Shown: positions 55,287 through 63,300, numbered from the stretch's first letter. The stretch is 64,000 nucleotides of DNA from Sediminibacillus halophilus (GCF_900103695.1 NZ_FNHF01000003.1:496001-560000); one strand, 5' to 3'. A program made the numbers and translations. The notes: generated from the letters alone by a model not told the origin.

Positions 55287-56204
55287 ATGAGAGAGGAAAA
55301 CAAGAACGTTTCAAAAAATGGATGGAAACGTATCTTTCGTAAGAAATGGTTTTTCCCGGCACTTTACTTGACGATGGCTGCATTGCTTTTAACAGGAGTT
55401 CTATGGTATCAAAGCCTGGATACCCCTGAGCAGGCGGAAAATGATTCCGAGATGGACAGCATTTCCGAGAATCCATTTGATATGGGTGAAGATGCCGAAC
55501 CAGTGTTGGAGCAGCAGGAAGTAATCAAAATGCCGGTGCAGGAAGAAGCACAAGCCGAGATTGTAACAAAGTTTTATGACTATAGTGCAGATAGTGAAGA
55601 TCAAGAAAAAGCACTTGTACTATACAACAATAAGTACTATCAGAGCACCGGTGTCGACATTGCTGCAGCGGAAGGAGAAAGTTTTGATGTTACTGCTTCT
55701 CTGAGTGGTGAAGTTGTGGAAGTCAAAGAAGATCCACTTTTGGGTAATGTGGTCAAGCTTTCCCACGAGAATGATGTTACTACTTACTATGCTAGTCTGG
55801 AAGAGGTAGCAGTAGAAGCAGGGACCAAGGTTCAACAAGGCGACGTTATTGGAACAGCTGGTAAAAATCTATTCGGCCAGGCAAGTGGAACACATGTCCA
55901 CTTTGAACTGCGCCAGGGTGATACACCAGTCAATCCCGAATCGTATTTCAACCAGCAACTAAATGAGCTGAAAGCTGAGTCTTCTGAAGAAAAGCAAAAT
56001 CAGAAAGACGACACACAGGACAATGACGCTACAGCAGATGAAGAAACAAACAGTGATCAGGATGCTTCGACAGAGGAAGGTACTAAATCCGACGAAGAAA
56101 AAACAGATTCGGAACAAGACCAGGGAAATGTCGATGACAGCGGCTCAACAGAGGAGTCTTCGGCCGGAGATCGTGAATCTTCCGCAGCAATGGCTAATGC
56201 ATAA
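55287..56204 (+). CDS. spoIIQ: Stage II sporulation protein Q
   Basis: Forespore membrane protein that binds mother-cell SpoIIIAH across the intermembrane space for engulfment and the feeding channel. ATG 55287 gives MREENKN, matching the B. subtilis start; GAGGTG is 6 bases upstream, whereas the ATGs at 55266 and 55281 lie at or before that site. One membrane helix (about 28-44), then a LytM/M23 domain (about 130-225). The HxH motif is present (THVHFEL), but the first zinc His is Ser (YQSTGVD), so it should be non-catalytic as in B. subtilis. A 75-residue acidic tail follows. Confidence 0.94.
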   Translation: MREENKNVSKNGWKRIFRKKWFFPALYLTMAALLLTGVLWYQSLDTPEQAENDSEMDSISENPFDMGEDAEPVLEQQEVIKMPVQEEAQAEIVTKFYDYSADSEDQEKALVLYNNKYYQSTGVDIAAAEGESFDVTASLSGEVVEVKEDPLLGNVVKLSHENDVTTYYASLEEVAVEAGTKVQQGDVIGTAGKNLFGQASGTHVHFELRQGDTPVNPESYFNQQLNELKAESSEEKQNQKDDTQDNDATADEETNSDQDASTEEGTKSDEEKTDSEQDQGNVDDSGSTEESSAGDRESSAAMANA

Positions 56205-56207
56205 TAG

Positions 56208-56242
56208 GAAACCCCCCCCGGTAATTTTACCGGGGGGGTTTC
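56208..56242 (+). terminator. spoIIQ terminator with C8/G7 stem
   Basis: GAAACCCCCCCCGGTAA pairs with TTACCGGGGGGGTTTC over a tiny loop, an unusually stable stem. Few T residues follow it. Confidence 0.8.
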
Positions 56243-56307
56243 GTGCGCAAAAAGACCTAGTCAAAATTGTAGAAAAAGTCAGAAATTTGTAATATTTTGT
56301 AATATAT

Positions 56308-56362
56308 TGTCGAACTAATGTTCGTATTTTCCTGTTGAAATAAGTAATATTTATGCGATAAT
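56308..56362 (+). promoter_or_regulatory. Promoter and 0A-box-like palindrome of the AimR-like gene
   Basis: TTGAAA (56335-56340), a 16-base spacer and GATAAT (56357-56362) form a plausible sigma-A promoter 55 bases before the gene. Just upstream TGTCGAA (56308-56314) is a 0A-box core. It overlaps a symmetrical CGAAC-TAAT-GTTCG repeat (56311-56324) that could be an operator. Confidence 0.45.
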
Positions 56363-56416
56363 TAAATAAAGATGACAAGTTAACTCGCATCTTGTAAGGA
56401 AAGAAGGAGGTATGAT

Positions 56417-57472
56417 ATGGCGAGAAGCCCTTCCCGACGTAAATTTATTGAAAGGGTCGTTGAGAAACCCATGTTAAATAAACACATGACTTTAGAAGAC
56501 TACGTAAATACTATTCGCATGGATCACACGGAGGACGAGGTCGTTCACATGACAAGACTTTTTTGCATGGACTCGACATCCGACTATGTGAAAAGGACAG
56601 GCATGGAATTTCTTTATATGAATGGTTTCTTTCAGGAATTGGATATTTTACTTCTACAAAATAAACAAAGCATAAATCCTATTAATCGGAAATGGGCCTA
56701 CCTCTATGAACTCTTCGTCCTTCGCAAGCAAGGCGCCAAGCCGAAACACGAGTTGCTGAAAAAAGTACATCAAATGAAAACGAATATTGCAGAACTGAAT
56801 TGTTTAGTCGGATTTATGAAAATCTATCTCTACTATGACTTAAATGAATTTGAAAAACTCGGTGATTACCTGGATCACCAGTCTGAACTCATTAGCGAGA
56901 TAGAAGATTCCTTTTTAACCTCACTCTTTTTCGTCCGCCTCAATGAGACCTTATTTACATACTACTGGAAAAGAAACGAGTTGATTTTGGCAAGAAAGTA
57001 TGCATTTCAGGTTTTAACTTATCCTTATTGCCAGGAGAGAAAAGCAAATATTCACATGCACCTTGGCTTGAGCTACTTATATGAAAACTATCTCCAATGT
57101 ATCTATCACTTGGAGGAAGCAAAACGTATCGCCACTCTCTATAATAAAACCACTCTTATCAAGGCAATAGAACAACAAAATTACCCCTTCATTTCGGCTC
57201 ATTTTGGAGTTGTTGATGGAGTTACCACCACTGATCCAAGTGAACAAGCTCATTTGGCAATTGCCAGAGGAGACATGGAAGAAGCAAAAAGAATCCTTAA
57301 AAGCATTTCCTTGGAATCTCCCTTTCGAAAATACTACCTTGGTCTAGCAGAACAGGATAAAGGAATACTACTTCGTGCTTATAACGACTTTATTGTAAAA
57401 AGAAGTGATTATTTTTTCTCACGCCTTCCGTTATTGGCGATAAATAACAGTCGATTTAAAAACGATGCTTAA
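56417..57472 (+). CDS. AimR-family peptide-receptor homologue
   Basis: 351 residues, strong ribosome site AGAAGGAGG 7 bases before ATG. The whole length is helical, TPR-like. The last third has the pattern I know from the phage arbitrium receptor AimR: DPSEQAHLAIARGDMEEAKRIL, then KYYLGLAEQDKG and FFSRLPLL close to the C-terminus. Phage AimR binds a secreted hexapeptide and switches lysis/lysogeny. Here the protein lies between spoIIQ and spoIIID with no prophage genes. It is some 35 residues shorter at the N-terminus, so the DNA-binding helix-turn-helix appears reduced or absent. Another RRNPP-type receptor role (Rap-like protein binding) is possible. Confidence 0.78.
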   Translation: MARSPSRRKFIERVVEKPMLNKHMTLEDYVNTIRMDHTEDEVVHMTRLFCMDSTSDYVKRTGMEFLYMNGFFQELDILLLQNKQSINPINRKWAYLYELFVLRKQGAKPKHELLKKVHQMKTNIAELNCLVGFMKIYLYYDLNEFEKLGDYLDHQSELISEIEDSFLTSLFFVRLNETLFTYYWKRNELILARKYAFQVLTYPYCQERKANIHMHLGLSYLYENYLQCIYHLEEAKRIATLYNKTTLIKAIEQQNYPFISAHFGVVDGVTTTDPSEQAHLAIARGDMEEAKRILKSISLESPFRKYYLGLAEQDKGILLRAYNDFIVKRSDYFFSRLPLLAINNSRFKNDA

Positions 57473-57701
57473 TGTGTTAAAGAGGAGTAAGACAAGCGGA
57501 CATGATGAGGCTCTTTGGATTCAGTTCCCGCCCCAATTGATCTTATCCGCGTCTTGTCCTCTGAAATAAAGGATTTGTTGAAACGATTATTTTGGTAAGA
57601 GGATTGCTTTTTCCAGAATAGCTTCCTTGGAAAACTACATAACAACCTTTCTGGATCGAACAATCTTTTTATAAATAAAATTTTTTAGGAGGGTTTTATT
57701 T

Positions 57702-57857
57702 ATGGTAAAAAGATTAGTTGCATTGCTTGTGTTGGTGGTAGGATTTGCATTGGTACAACCGGGAGCGGCATTCCTGGCAGACGGCAAGGACAAGGCACCG
57801 GTGGATGACGAGCCGATTGTTCTTCATTACGATCCAGAGTACGGTGAAATCGGCTAA
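57702..57857 (+). CDS. Small secreted-peptide precursor downstream of the AimR-like gene
   Basis: A 51-codon gene with a near-perfect ribosome site (TAGGAGGG, 8 bases before ATG 57702). The product starts MVKRLVALLVLVVGF, a textbook signal peptide with probable cleavage near GAAFLA-DGK. It ends in a short acidic tail, with C-terminus DDEPIVLHYDPEYGEIG. The size, export signal and position after a receptor of the RRNPP/AimR type match Phr, NprX and AimP pheromone precursors. Which C-terminal residues would be the mature signal cannot be told; the AimP-like RG motif is absent. Confidence 0.72.
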   Translation: MVKRLVALLVLVVGFALVQPGAAFLADGKDKAPVDDEPIVLHYDPEYGEIG

Positions 57858-57995
57858 CCCCGGCTAAACCAACCAGCCCATTTTTACTGCAGGGAACATG
57901 CAGACTAAAAATAAACAAAAAAATAGCATCCCAGATGCTTCCCTCTTAACTGAACTCGTTAGAAATGTACCCCCTTAGTTATTTTAAAATAGATA

Positions 57996-58026
57996 AGGCC
58001 TCCATCCTGGATGGAGGCTTTTTTCT
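57996..58026 (+). terminator. Terminator after the small peptide gene
   Basis: GCCTCCATC pairs with GATGGAGGC over CTG, followed by T6. Confidence 0.93.
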
Positions 58027-58040
58027 GCACAAAAATAAAA

Positions 58041-58107
58041 GGGGACAGTCCCCCAACTAACTAACACTGCGTCGCGCTAAAGCGACAGCGTAGTGGGGGA
58101 CTGTCCC
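58041..58107 (+). repeat. Inverted palindrome pair
   Basis: GGGGACAGTCCCCC (58041-58054) and GGGGGACTGTCCC (58095-58107) are inverse copies 40 bases apart. A GTCGC-GCTAAA-GCGAC hairpin lies between them. Confidence 0.8.
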
Positions 58108-58337
58108 TCCAATTTGCTAATTTAATCATAATTGCGAACTGGTTTTAATAAAATGGTAAAAACCTAGCATTCAAGCATGGTCTGAGGTGAGCGTACTGTG
58201 GGGCTTTTCCACTAAACATCGAAGATAACAACCGCGCCGCTTTGTATCTTTTTACATAGAATATTCCAGTCACTATTTTCTCAGCACCTATGTCTCAATT
58301 TCACACCTTGGACTTACAACTCAGGGAGGCGAGTGGT

Positions 58338-58622
58338 GTGCATGACTACATCAAAGAGAGAACTATCAGGATTGGGAAGTACATTGTAGAGACCAGGAAG
58401 ACAGTTAGAGTGATAGCAAAAGAGTTCGGGGTATCAAAAAGCACGGTTCATAAAGATTTAACTGAAAGGCTGCCGGAAATCAATCCGGAGCTGGCGAATG
58501 AAGTAAAAACGGTTTTGGATCACCACAAAGCAATCCGCCATCTCCGCGGCGGCGAAGCGACAAAATTAAAATACAGCATCAATACGACTGAAGCAGATAC
58601 TCCTGCGGAACCAGTAAGCTAA
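58338..58622 (+). CDS. spoIIID: Stage III sporulation transcriptional regulator SpoIIID
   Basis: Small mother-cell DNA-binding protein that adjusts the sigma-E regulon and promotes sigma-K. GTG 58338 gives MHDYIKERTIRIGKYIVETRKTVR, almost identical to B. subtilis; GGGAGG is 8 bases upstream. The helix-turn-helix is VRVIAKEFGVSKSTVHKDLTERL, and the basic C-terminal segment is HLRGGEATKLKY. 94 residues. Confidence 0.96.
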   Translation: MHDYIKERTIRIGKYIVETRKTVRVIAKEFGVSKSTVHKDLTERLPEINPELANEVKTVLDHHKAIRHLRGGEATKLKYSINTTEADTPAEPVS

Positions 58623-58654
58623 ATAGAATGCAGTAAATCTGGCTGACGCCCACA

Positions 58655-58674
58655 AAGGCGGAAGCCTTCTTTTT
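58655..58674 (+). terminator. spoIIID terminator
   Basis: AAGGC-GGAA-GCCTT followed by CTTTTT; short but with a stable tetraloop. Confidence 0.7.
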
Positions 58675-59006
58675 ATGCCATTGCCGATCTAATTACACCC
58701 GCCATAAAAAAGACTCAAGCCCATTGGGAATCCGATCCTCTTTTATCCAATGTAACCAATCTAGAACTTTTGATCTAGCATAGGATGTCGCATCAAAATA
58801 CAGGAAGACCCTAAACTCCCGTACGGACCTTGTCAGACTCCGATATGCTGGTATCTAGCGTTCCACAGCAAAAATTGGAAATTAACAAGATTTTTTTTGA
58901 TTCCTGCTAACTAATTGAAAAGATTTGTGATAAAATATATCATTAGTAGCATTGTGTTCAGGGACGGATACGACGCATCAATATTACGCAGGGAGGATCA
59001 AGATTC
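58675..59006 (+). other. Intergenic stretch spoIIID-mbl
   Basis: No gene or repeat recognised apart from the mbl promoter near the right end. Confidence 0.4.
58915..58943 (+). promoter_or_regulatory. Sigma-A promoter for mbl
   Basis: TTGAAA (58915-58920), a 17-base spacer and TATCAT (58938-58943), 64 bases before the mbl start. Confidence 0.5.
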
Positions 59007-60008
59007 ATGTTTTCTAGGGACATTGGAATAGATCTTGGGACAGCGAACGTGTTAATCCACGTAAAAGGAAAAGGAATCGTACTAAATGAACCCTCGGTAG
59101 TTGCCATGGACCGCAACTCGGGAAAAGTGTTGGAAGTGGGAGACGCTGCACGGCGCATGGTCGGACGTACCCCGGGCAATATTGAGGCTATTCGGCCGCT
59201 GAAAGATGGGGTCATTGCCGATTTTGATGTGACAGAAGCGATGTTGAGATACTTCATCAATAAAATTAACGCACGCGGCTTTTTATCGAAGCCACGGATG
59301 CTGATTTGCTGCCCGACCAACATTACCAAGGTAGAACAGAAGGCAATCAAAGAAGCTGCCGAAAAATCTGGCGGTAAGAAAATATACTTAGAAGAAGAGC
59401 CGAAAGTGGCGGCCATCGGAGCTGGTATGGATATTTTTCAGCCGAGCGGAAACATGGTTGTAGACATCGGTGGCGGAACCACAGATGTAGCAGTCCTTTC
59501 GATGGGAGATATTGTAACCGCTCAATCGATTAAGATGGCCGGTGACAAATTTGACCATGAAATCCTTAATTATGTGAAGAAAAAATATAAGCTGTTGATT
59601 GGGGAACGTACGGCAGAGGATATTAAGATCAATGTAGCAACAGTATTCCCTGGAGCTCGTGATGAAAGCATCGATATCCGCGGACGCGACATGGTATCTG
59701 GACTTCCACGTACCATCACCATTCATTCTGCGGAAATTGAAGAAGCGCTGCGTGAATCGGTCTCTATGATTGTCCAGGCAGCCAAAACGGTATTAGAGCA
59801 TACCCCGCCTGAGCTGTCGGCAGACATTATCGACCACGGAGTTATTCTCACTGGTGGCGGTGCATTATTGCATGGCTTCGATCAATTGCTTGCCGATCAG
59901 TTGAAAGTGCCAGTACTGCTTGCGGATGAACCGATGAATTGTGTAGCCAGAGGGACAGGGATTATGCTGGAGAACATCGACAAGGTCGATAAGAAAAGCA
60001 TCGTATAA
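59007..60008 (+). CDS. mbl: Cell-shape actin homologue Mbl
   Basis: MreB-family filament protein guiding lateral-wall synthesis. 333 residues. The actin-fold nucleotide motifs GIDLGTANVLIHVKGKG, DIGGGTTDVAVLS and LTGGGALLHGFD are intact. The spoIIID-mbl-flhO order identifies it as Mbl, not MreB. GGGAGGATC is the ribosome site. Confidence 0.96.
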   Translation: MFSRDIGIDLGTANVLIHVKGKGIVLNEPSVVAMDRNSGKVLEVGDAARRMVGRTPGNIEAIRPLKDGVIADFDVTEAMLRYFINKINARGFLSKPRMLICCPTNITKVEQKAIKEAAEKSGGKKIYLEEEPKVAAIGAGMDIFQPSGNMVVDIGGGTTDVAVLSMGDIVTAQSIKMAGDKFDHEILNYVKKKYKLLIGERTAEDIKINVATVFPGARDESIDIRGRDMVSGLPRTITIHSAEIEEALRESVSMIVQAAKTVLEHTPPELSADIIDHGVILTGGGALLHGFDQLLADQLKVPVLLADEPMNCVARGTGIMLENIDKVDKKSIV

Positions 60009-60149
60009 TGGCCGTTTTCTACTGACGATTTTGCGAAAAATGTCTGGAAAAGCAGTTTTTCGTGTGATTTTGGAAACCACTCTGAAAGTGGCATAACGAA
60101 TAAAATTGCAGACGGCGTTAAGCTGTTTGTGAAAAAAGGGGCAGGAATC

Positions 60150-60974
60150 TTGTTAAGAGGATATTATACAGCGGCTTCCGGAATGCTGGCGCAGCAGCGA
60201 AGGCAGGAGGCATTGTCCAACAATATTGCCAATGCACAGACGCCCGGCTATAAGCAGGATCAAGCCACGTTGAAGGCATTTCCTGAGTTGTTGTTGCAGC
60301 GGATGGAAGAGCAGAACGTACCGACGAGTCGTAACTTGAGCAGAGCGATGCCAACGACGATCGGCTCTATCAATTCAGGTGTCTATGTACAGGAAAACAT
60401 CCCGGATTTTAGCCAGGGAGATTTACAAGAGACTGGTATCTCGACGGACATGGCGCTTGTGAATGGGAATCTGCCTGATGAAAACGGCAGTCTATTCTTC
60501 ACCTTGCAAAATGGGGAAGGGGAAGAGCGCTTATCACGGAATGGTAACTTTACTGTTGACGGCGATGGCTTTCTTGTTTCCAATCAAGGTTTTTATGTAT
60601 TAGATCAAGCCGACAATCCGATTCAGACCAACAACATGGAATTTAACGTAACAGAGGAAGGGACCGTACAGATCGACGGGCAAAATATCCCACTGGGAGT
60701 TGCTTATGCAGCGGATGCCAATTCTTTGATCAAGGAAGGCGAAAATGTCTTCCGGATGGATGAAGGAGCCGGTCCGGCTGTTGATGCCAGAGCCGCAGCG
60801 GGCGTCACCTTTGCGGTTCAGCAGGGTATGCTGGAAGGTTCCAACGTGGATTCCTTGCGGTCGATGACGGACATGATGGAAGCATACCGCTCATTCGAAA
60901 CCAATCAAAGAGTTTTGAAAGCATATGATTCGAGTATGGAAAAGGCCGTCAATGAAATCGGCCGAGTAAGATAG
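60150..60974 (+). CDS. flhO: Flagellar hook-basal body protein FlhO
   Basis: FlgF/FlgG-family distal rod protein. TTG 60150 gives MLRGYYTAASGM, matching B. subtilis FlhO; GGGGCAGG lies just upstream. The upstream frame to 60129 contains that site. The rod signature ALSNNIANAQTPGYKQD is at the N-terminus, and SLRSMTDMMEAYRSFETNQRVLKAYD forms the C-terminal helix. 274 residues. It is exported by the flagellar type III apparatus without a signal peptide. Confidence 0.93.
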   Translation: MLRGYYTAASGMLAQQRRQEALSNNIANAQTPGYKQDQATLKAFPELLLQRMEEQNVPTSRNLSRAMPTTIGSINSGVYVQENIPDFSQGDLQETGISTDMALVNGNLPDENGSLFFTLQNGEGEERLSRNGNFTVDGDGFLVSNQGFYVLDQADNPIQTNNMEFNVTEEGTVQIDGQNIPLGVAYAADANSLIKEGENVFRMDEGAGPAVDARAAAGVTFAVQQGMLEGSNVDSLRSMTDMMEAYRSFETNQRVLKAYDSSMEKAVNEIGRVR

Positions 60975-60984
60975 GGGGATTAGC

Positions 60985-61812
60985 ATGAGCAGAATCGGGA
61001 TACAGGCAGCGGTCACGATGGGGCAGTTGCAAAACAAATTGGATCTGATCGGCAATAACCTGGCGAATACGAATACCAATGGTTATAAAAGTCGTCAGGC
61101 AAATTTTTCTTCCTTATTATTTCAACAAATTGACAACTTATCAGACCCGGCTAATGCTGAGGGCCGCCTGACACCGGATGGATTGCGGGTAGGGTCCGGC
61201 GCGAGGCTTGGTCATACCAATGCAGACTTGTCTGCCGGCTCCTTGCAGGAAACGGGGAGGGCACTGGACGTGGCACTGCTTGATGACGATCAGCTGTTTC
61301 AAGTGCAAGTGACGGAAAATGGTGTAAGTGAAACAAGGTTTACTCGTGCTGGCTCCTTTTATTTGAACCCGTTGGAAAATGGTCAGATTATGCTTACCAA
61401 TCAGGATGGCAATCCGATTATCGGAGAAAACGGACCGTTGACTTTTGCTGACGGGTTTGAAGACATACACATTACGGGTAATGGAATAATTGAAGTTACT
61501 CGGAACGGACAAACAGCACCGGAAGGAAGACTGGCGGTTGTCGAAGCGGTACGTCCCCGCGTGTTAGAACCAACCGGGGATAACAGTTTCCGCCTTCCGG
61601 ACTTGGACGCATTGAATTACCAGGAGGGGGAAATCATTCAGCAAGTCGGTGAAAATGATTTGCGTGTGAAAACTAGTTCCCTGGAAAGTTCCAATGTGGA
61701 TATTTCCAAGCAAATGACTGATATGCTGCTGACACAGCGTTCTTACCAATTTAATGCCCGATCTATTTCCATGAGCGATCAAATGGCAGGATTGGTAAAC
61801 CAACTGCGGTAA
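60985..61812 (+). CDS. flhP: Flagellar hook-basal body protein FlhP
   Basis: Second rod protein of the pair, 275 residues, 10 bases after flhO. LIGNNLANTNTNGYKSRQANF is the N-terminal rod motif; SSNVDISKQMTDMLLTQRSYQFNARS is the C-terminal one. AGGGGGAT is the ribosome site. flhO and flhP form one unit, as in B. subtilis. Confidence 0.94.
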   Translation: MSRIGIQAAVTMGQLQNKLDLIGNNLANTNTNGYKSRQANFSSLLFQQIDNLSDPANAEGRLTPDGLRVGSGARLGHTNADLSAGSLQETGRALDVALLDDDQLFQVQVTENGVSETRFTRAGSFYLNPLENGQIMLTNQDGNPIIGENGPLTFADGFEDIHITGNGIIEVTRNGQTAPEGRLAVVEAVRPRVLEPTGDNSFRLPDLDALNYQEGEIIQQVGENDLRVKTSSLESSNVDISKQMTDMLLTQRSYQFNARSISMSDQMAGLVNQLR

Positions 61813-61879
61813 TTTCGAGAAGAAGCATCCAATCGTTTTAGAAGCCGCAGAAGATGAATAGTAAGGAGTCATCAAAGCC

Positions 61880-62212
61880 ATGCAAACGAACAATCCAACA
61901 AAAGAAGTGAATCAAGGTCCAGCCAAGCGCAAGGAGTTAAAACAGCAGAAAAAGCAACAAAAGTCTGCTGAGCAGAAACAAGAAACTTCGGACCAAAAGA
62001 AGGAAAAAAGAACAGAGAAACTGCCAAAGGCGAGGCGCCGAATTTTTCCGATTTGGCTGCGGCTGGTGGTAGTGTTTGTGCTGTGTGGGTTGGCATTGAT
62101 TTGCGGGTTGATGTTCGGCTATGGCGTATTGGGAGACGGAAAACCTACAGAGGCCCTGGAGGTATCAACCTGGGAGCACATCGTCAACATCGTAACAGGC
62201 AAACAAGAATAA
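61880..62212 (+). CDS. EpuA-family single-pass membrane protein
   Basis: 110 residues, AAGGAGTC upstream. A very lysine/glutamine-rich N-terminus (about 1-50) is followed by RRRIFPIWLRLVVVFVLCGLAL and a C-terminal YGVLGDGKPTEAL...TWEHIVNIVTG. This is the pattern of the small family often labelled 'DNA-directed RNA polymerase subunit beta' (EpuA), a misleading name for a membrane protein of unknown role. It lies after flhOP, as in related genomes. Confidence 0.82.
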   Translation: MQTNNPTKEVNQGPAKRKELKQQKKQQKSAEQKQETSDQKKEKRTEKLPKARRRIFPIWLRLVVVFVLCGLALICGLMFGYGVLGDGKPTEALEVSTWEHIVNIVTGKQE

Positions 62213-62252
62213 GAAGATATGCACCGACTCTTAAAAAAAATTTATAAATAAC

Positions 62253-62294
62253 AAAAGGGTGATCCCAGCTTTTTTAGTAGGATCACCCTTTTTT
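62253..62294 (+). terminator. Terminator after the EpuA-like gene
   Basis: AAAAGGGTGATCC pairs with GGATCACCCTTTT, followed by T residues. Confidence 0.92.
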
Positions 62295-62303
62295 CGCCGT
62301 GTT

Positions 62304-62372
62304 GGGGACTGACCCCATATTCCCAAAAACAACGATTTTTCCGCCTTCGGGCGGTTTTTGGGGTCAGTCCCC
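62304..62372 (+). repeat. Inverted palindrome pair between convergent genes
   Basis: GGGGACTGACCCC (62304-62316) and GGGGTCAGTCCCC (62360-62372) are exact inverse copies; an inner CCGCC-TTCG-GGCGG hairpin lies between them. It sits between the plus-strand EpuA-like gene and the minus-strand small membrane gene, so it may end the latter. Confidence 0.8.
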
Positions 62373-62388
62373 TTTATCATCAGCCTGG

Positions 62389-62535
62389 CTAAGACGTGGT
62401 CCGTCCGCGGATGAATTTTATAACGAGTACGATGACAGCGATCACCAATAGGATATGGATAATGCCGCCGACTACGTTAAAAATAAAGCCGAGCAGCCAT
62501 ATCGCCAGGATGATGCCCAATATGGTCCAAAGCAT
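62389..62535 (-). CDS. Lmo0937-family small membrane protein
   Basis: The only minus-strand gene I support. 48 codons from ATG at 62535 down to the stop at 62389, with ribosome site GAGGAGGTAAAACCAG. The product (MLWTILGIILAIWLLGF..., GGIIHILLVIAVIVLVIKFIRGR) has two hydrophobic helices split by a Gly-Gly turn and a basic C-terminus, as in the lmo0937 family. Function unknown; relatives are often stress or envelope linked. Too short for many gene finders. Confidence 0.85.
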   Translation of the reverse strand: MLWTILGIILAIWLLGFIFNVVGGIIHILLVIAVIVLVIKFIRGRTTS

Positions 62536-62806
62536 CTGGTTTTACCTCCTCTATAAGTTATCCAACTATTAAAGTCATTCCCTTCTTGCCATTTCCCTGA
62601 AACATTTGGTTTAGGCAAAAGAATTATAAAAACTTGCCAACCTTTTCTTTAGCTTTTACGATTCAAACAAAAAAGATTCTGCTGGTGCTTGGCGGAAAAG
62701 CTAGTTTTCTTTATACTTTGTAGTAGACAGGCAGGTTGCAGAAAGAAATCTTTGATCAAACAGACGTTGCTTTCTGCCCGCTGATGGATGAAAGGAGAAA
62801 GAAATA
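62536..62806 (+). other. Divergent intergenic region before fabZ
   Basis: It carries the promoter regions of the minus-strand membrane protein and of fabZ. TTTCTT...TATACTTTG near 62706-62720 is a possible -10 for fabZ. No repeat is seen. Confidence 0.35.
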
Positions 62807-63226
62807 GTGGATATTAATGAAATCAAGGACATAATCCCGCATCGTTACCCATTTTTGTTGGTGGATGAAGTAACCGAAATCGAAGAGGGCAAGCGAGTAG
62901 TCGGCAAAAAAAATGTAACCATCAATGAACCGTTTTTCCAAGGGCATTTCCCTGACTATCCTGTCATGCCGGGTGTATTGATTGTCGAGGCATTGGCACA
63001 GGTAGGGGCTGTTGTAATCCTTAACAAAGAAGAGAATAAAGGGAAAATTGGCTTCTTAGCCGGTCTTGATAAATGTCGATTTAAACGGCAAGTGAAACCA
63101 GGTGACCAATTACGACTGGAAGTGGAAATCATTAAGCTAAAAGGGCCGATTGGAAAAGGAAAAGCGATCGCGACCGTCGACGGCGAAACGGCATGCGAAG
63201 CAGAAATCATGTTCGCCATTAAATAA
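62807..63226 (+). CDS. fabZ: 3-hydroxyacyl-[acyl-carrier-protein] dehydratase FabZ
   Basis: Hot-dog-fold dehydratase of type II fatty-acid synthesis, 139 residues. Start GTG 62807 after AAAGGAGA. The catalytic His is in [15 protein letters not shown], the Glu in VEALAQVG; the N-terminal [14 protein letters not shown] is standard. The location after flhOP matches ywpB of B. subtilis. Confidence 0.96.
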   Translation: MDINEIKDIIPHRYPFLLVDEVTEIEEGKRVVGKKNVTINEPFFQGHFPDYPVMPGVLIVEALAQVGAVVILNKEENKGKIGFLAGLDKCRFKRQVKPGDQLRLEVEIIKLKGPIGKGKAIATVDGETACEAEIMFAIK

Positions 63227-63243
63227 ATACGATGGAGTCACCA

Positions 63244-63300
63244 GGGACAGTCCCTCCTGCAGCCGAATTTCGTTTATCGGCACACTGAAGGGACTGTCCC
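63244..63300 (+). repeat. Inverted palindrome pair after fabZ
   Basis: GGGACAGTCCC (63244-63254) and GGGACTGTCCC (63290-63300), the second followed by TATTTTCGTTTT. It can act as the fabZ terminator. Confidence 0.75.

Larger units (their letters stand above)
57858..58337 (+). other. Intergenic stretch before spoIIID
   Basis: It holds a small hairpin AGCATC-CCA-GATGCT near 57927, the terminator at 57996-58026 and the inverted palindrome pair at 58041-58107, then about 180 bases without a recognised signal. An in-frame extension of spoIIID upstream to 58290 lacks a ribosome site. Confidence 0.45.

Noticed and set aside
56417-57857. The AimR-like locus as part of a prophage
   Set aside because: No integrase, repressor, structural or lysis genes within the window on either side; both neighbours are core sporulation genes.
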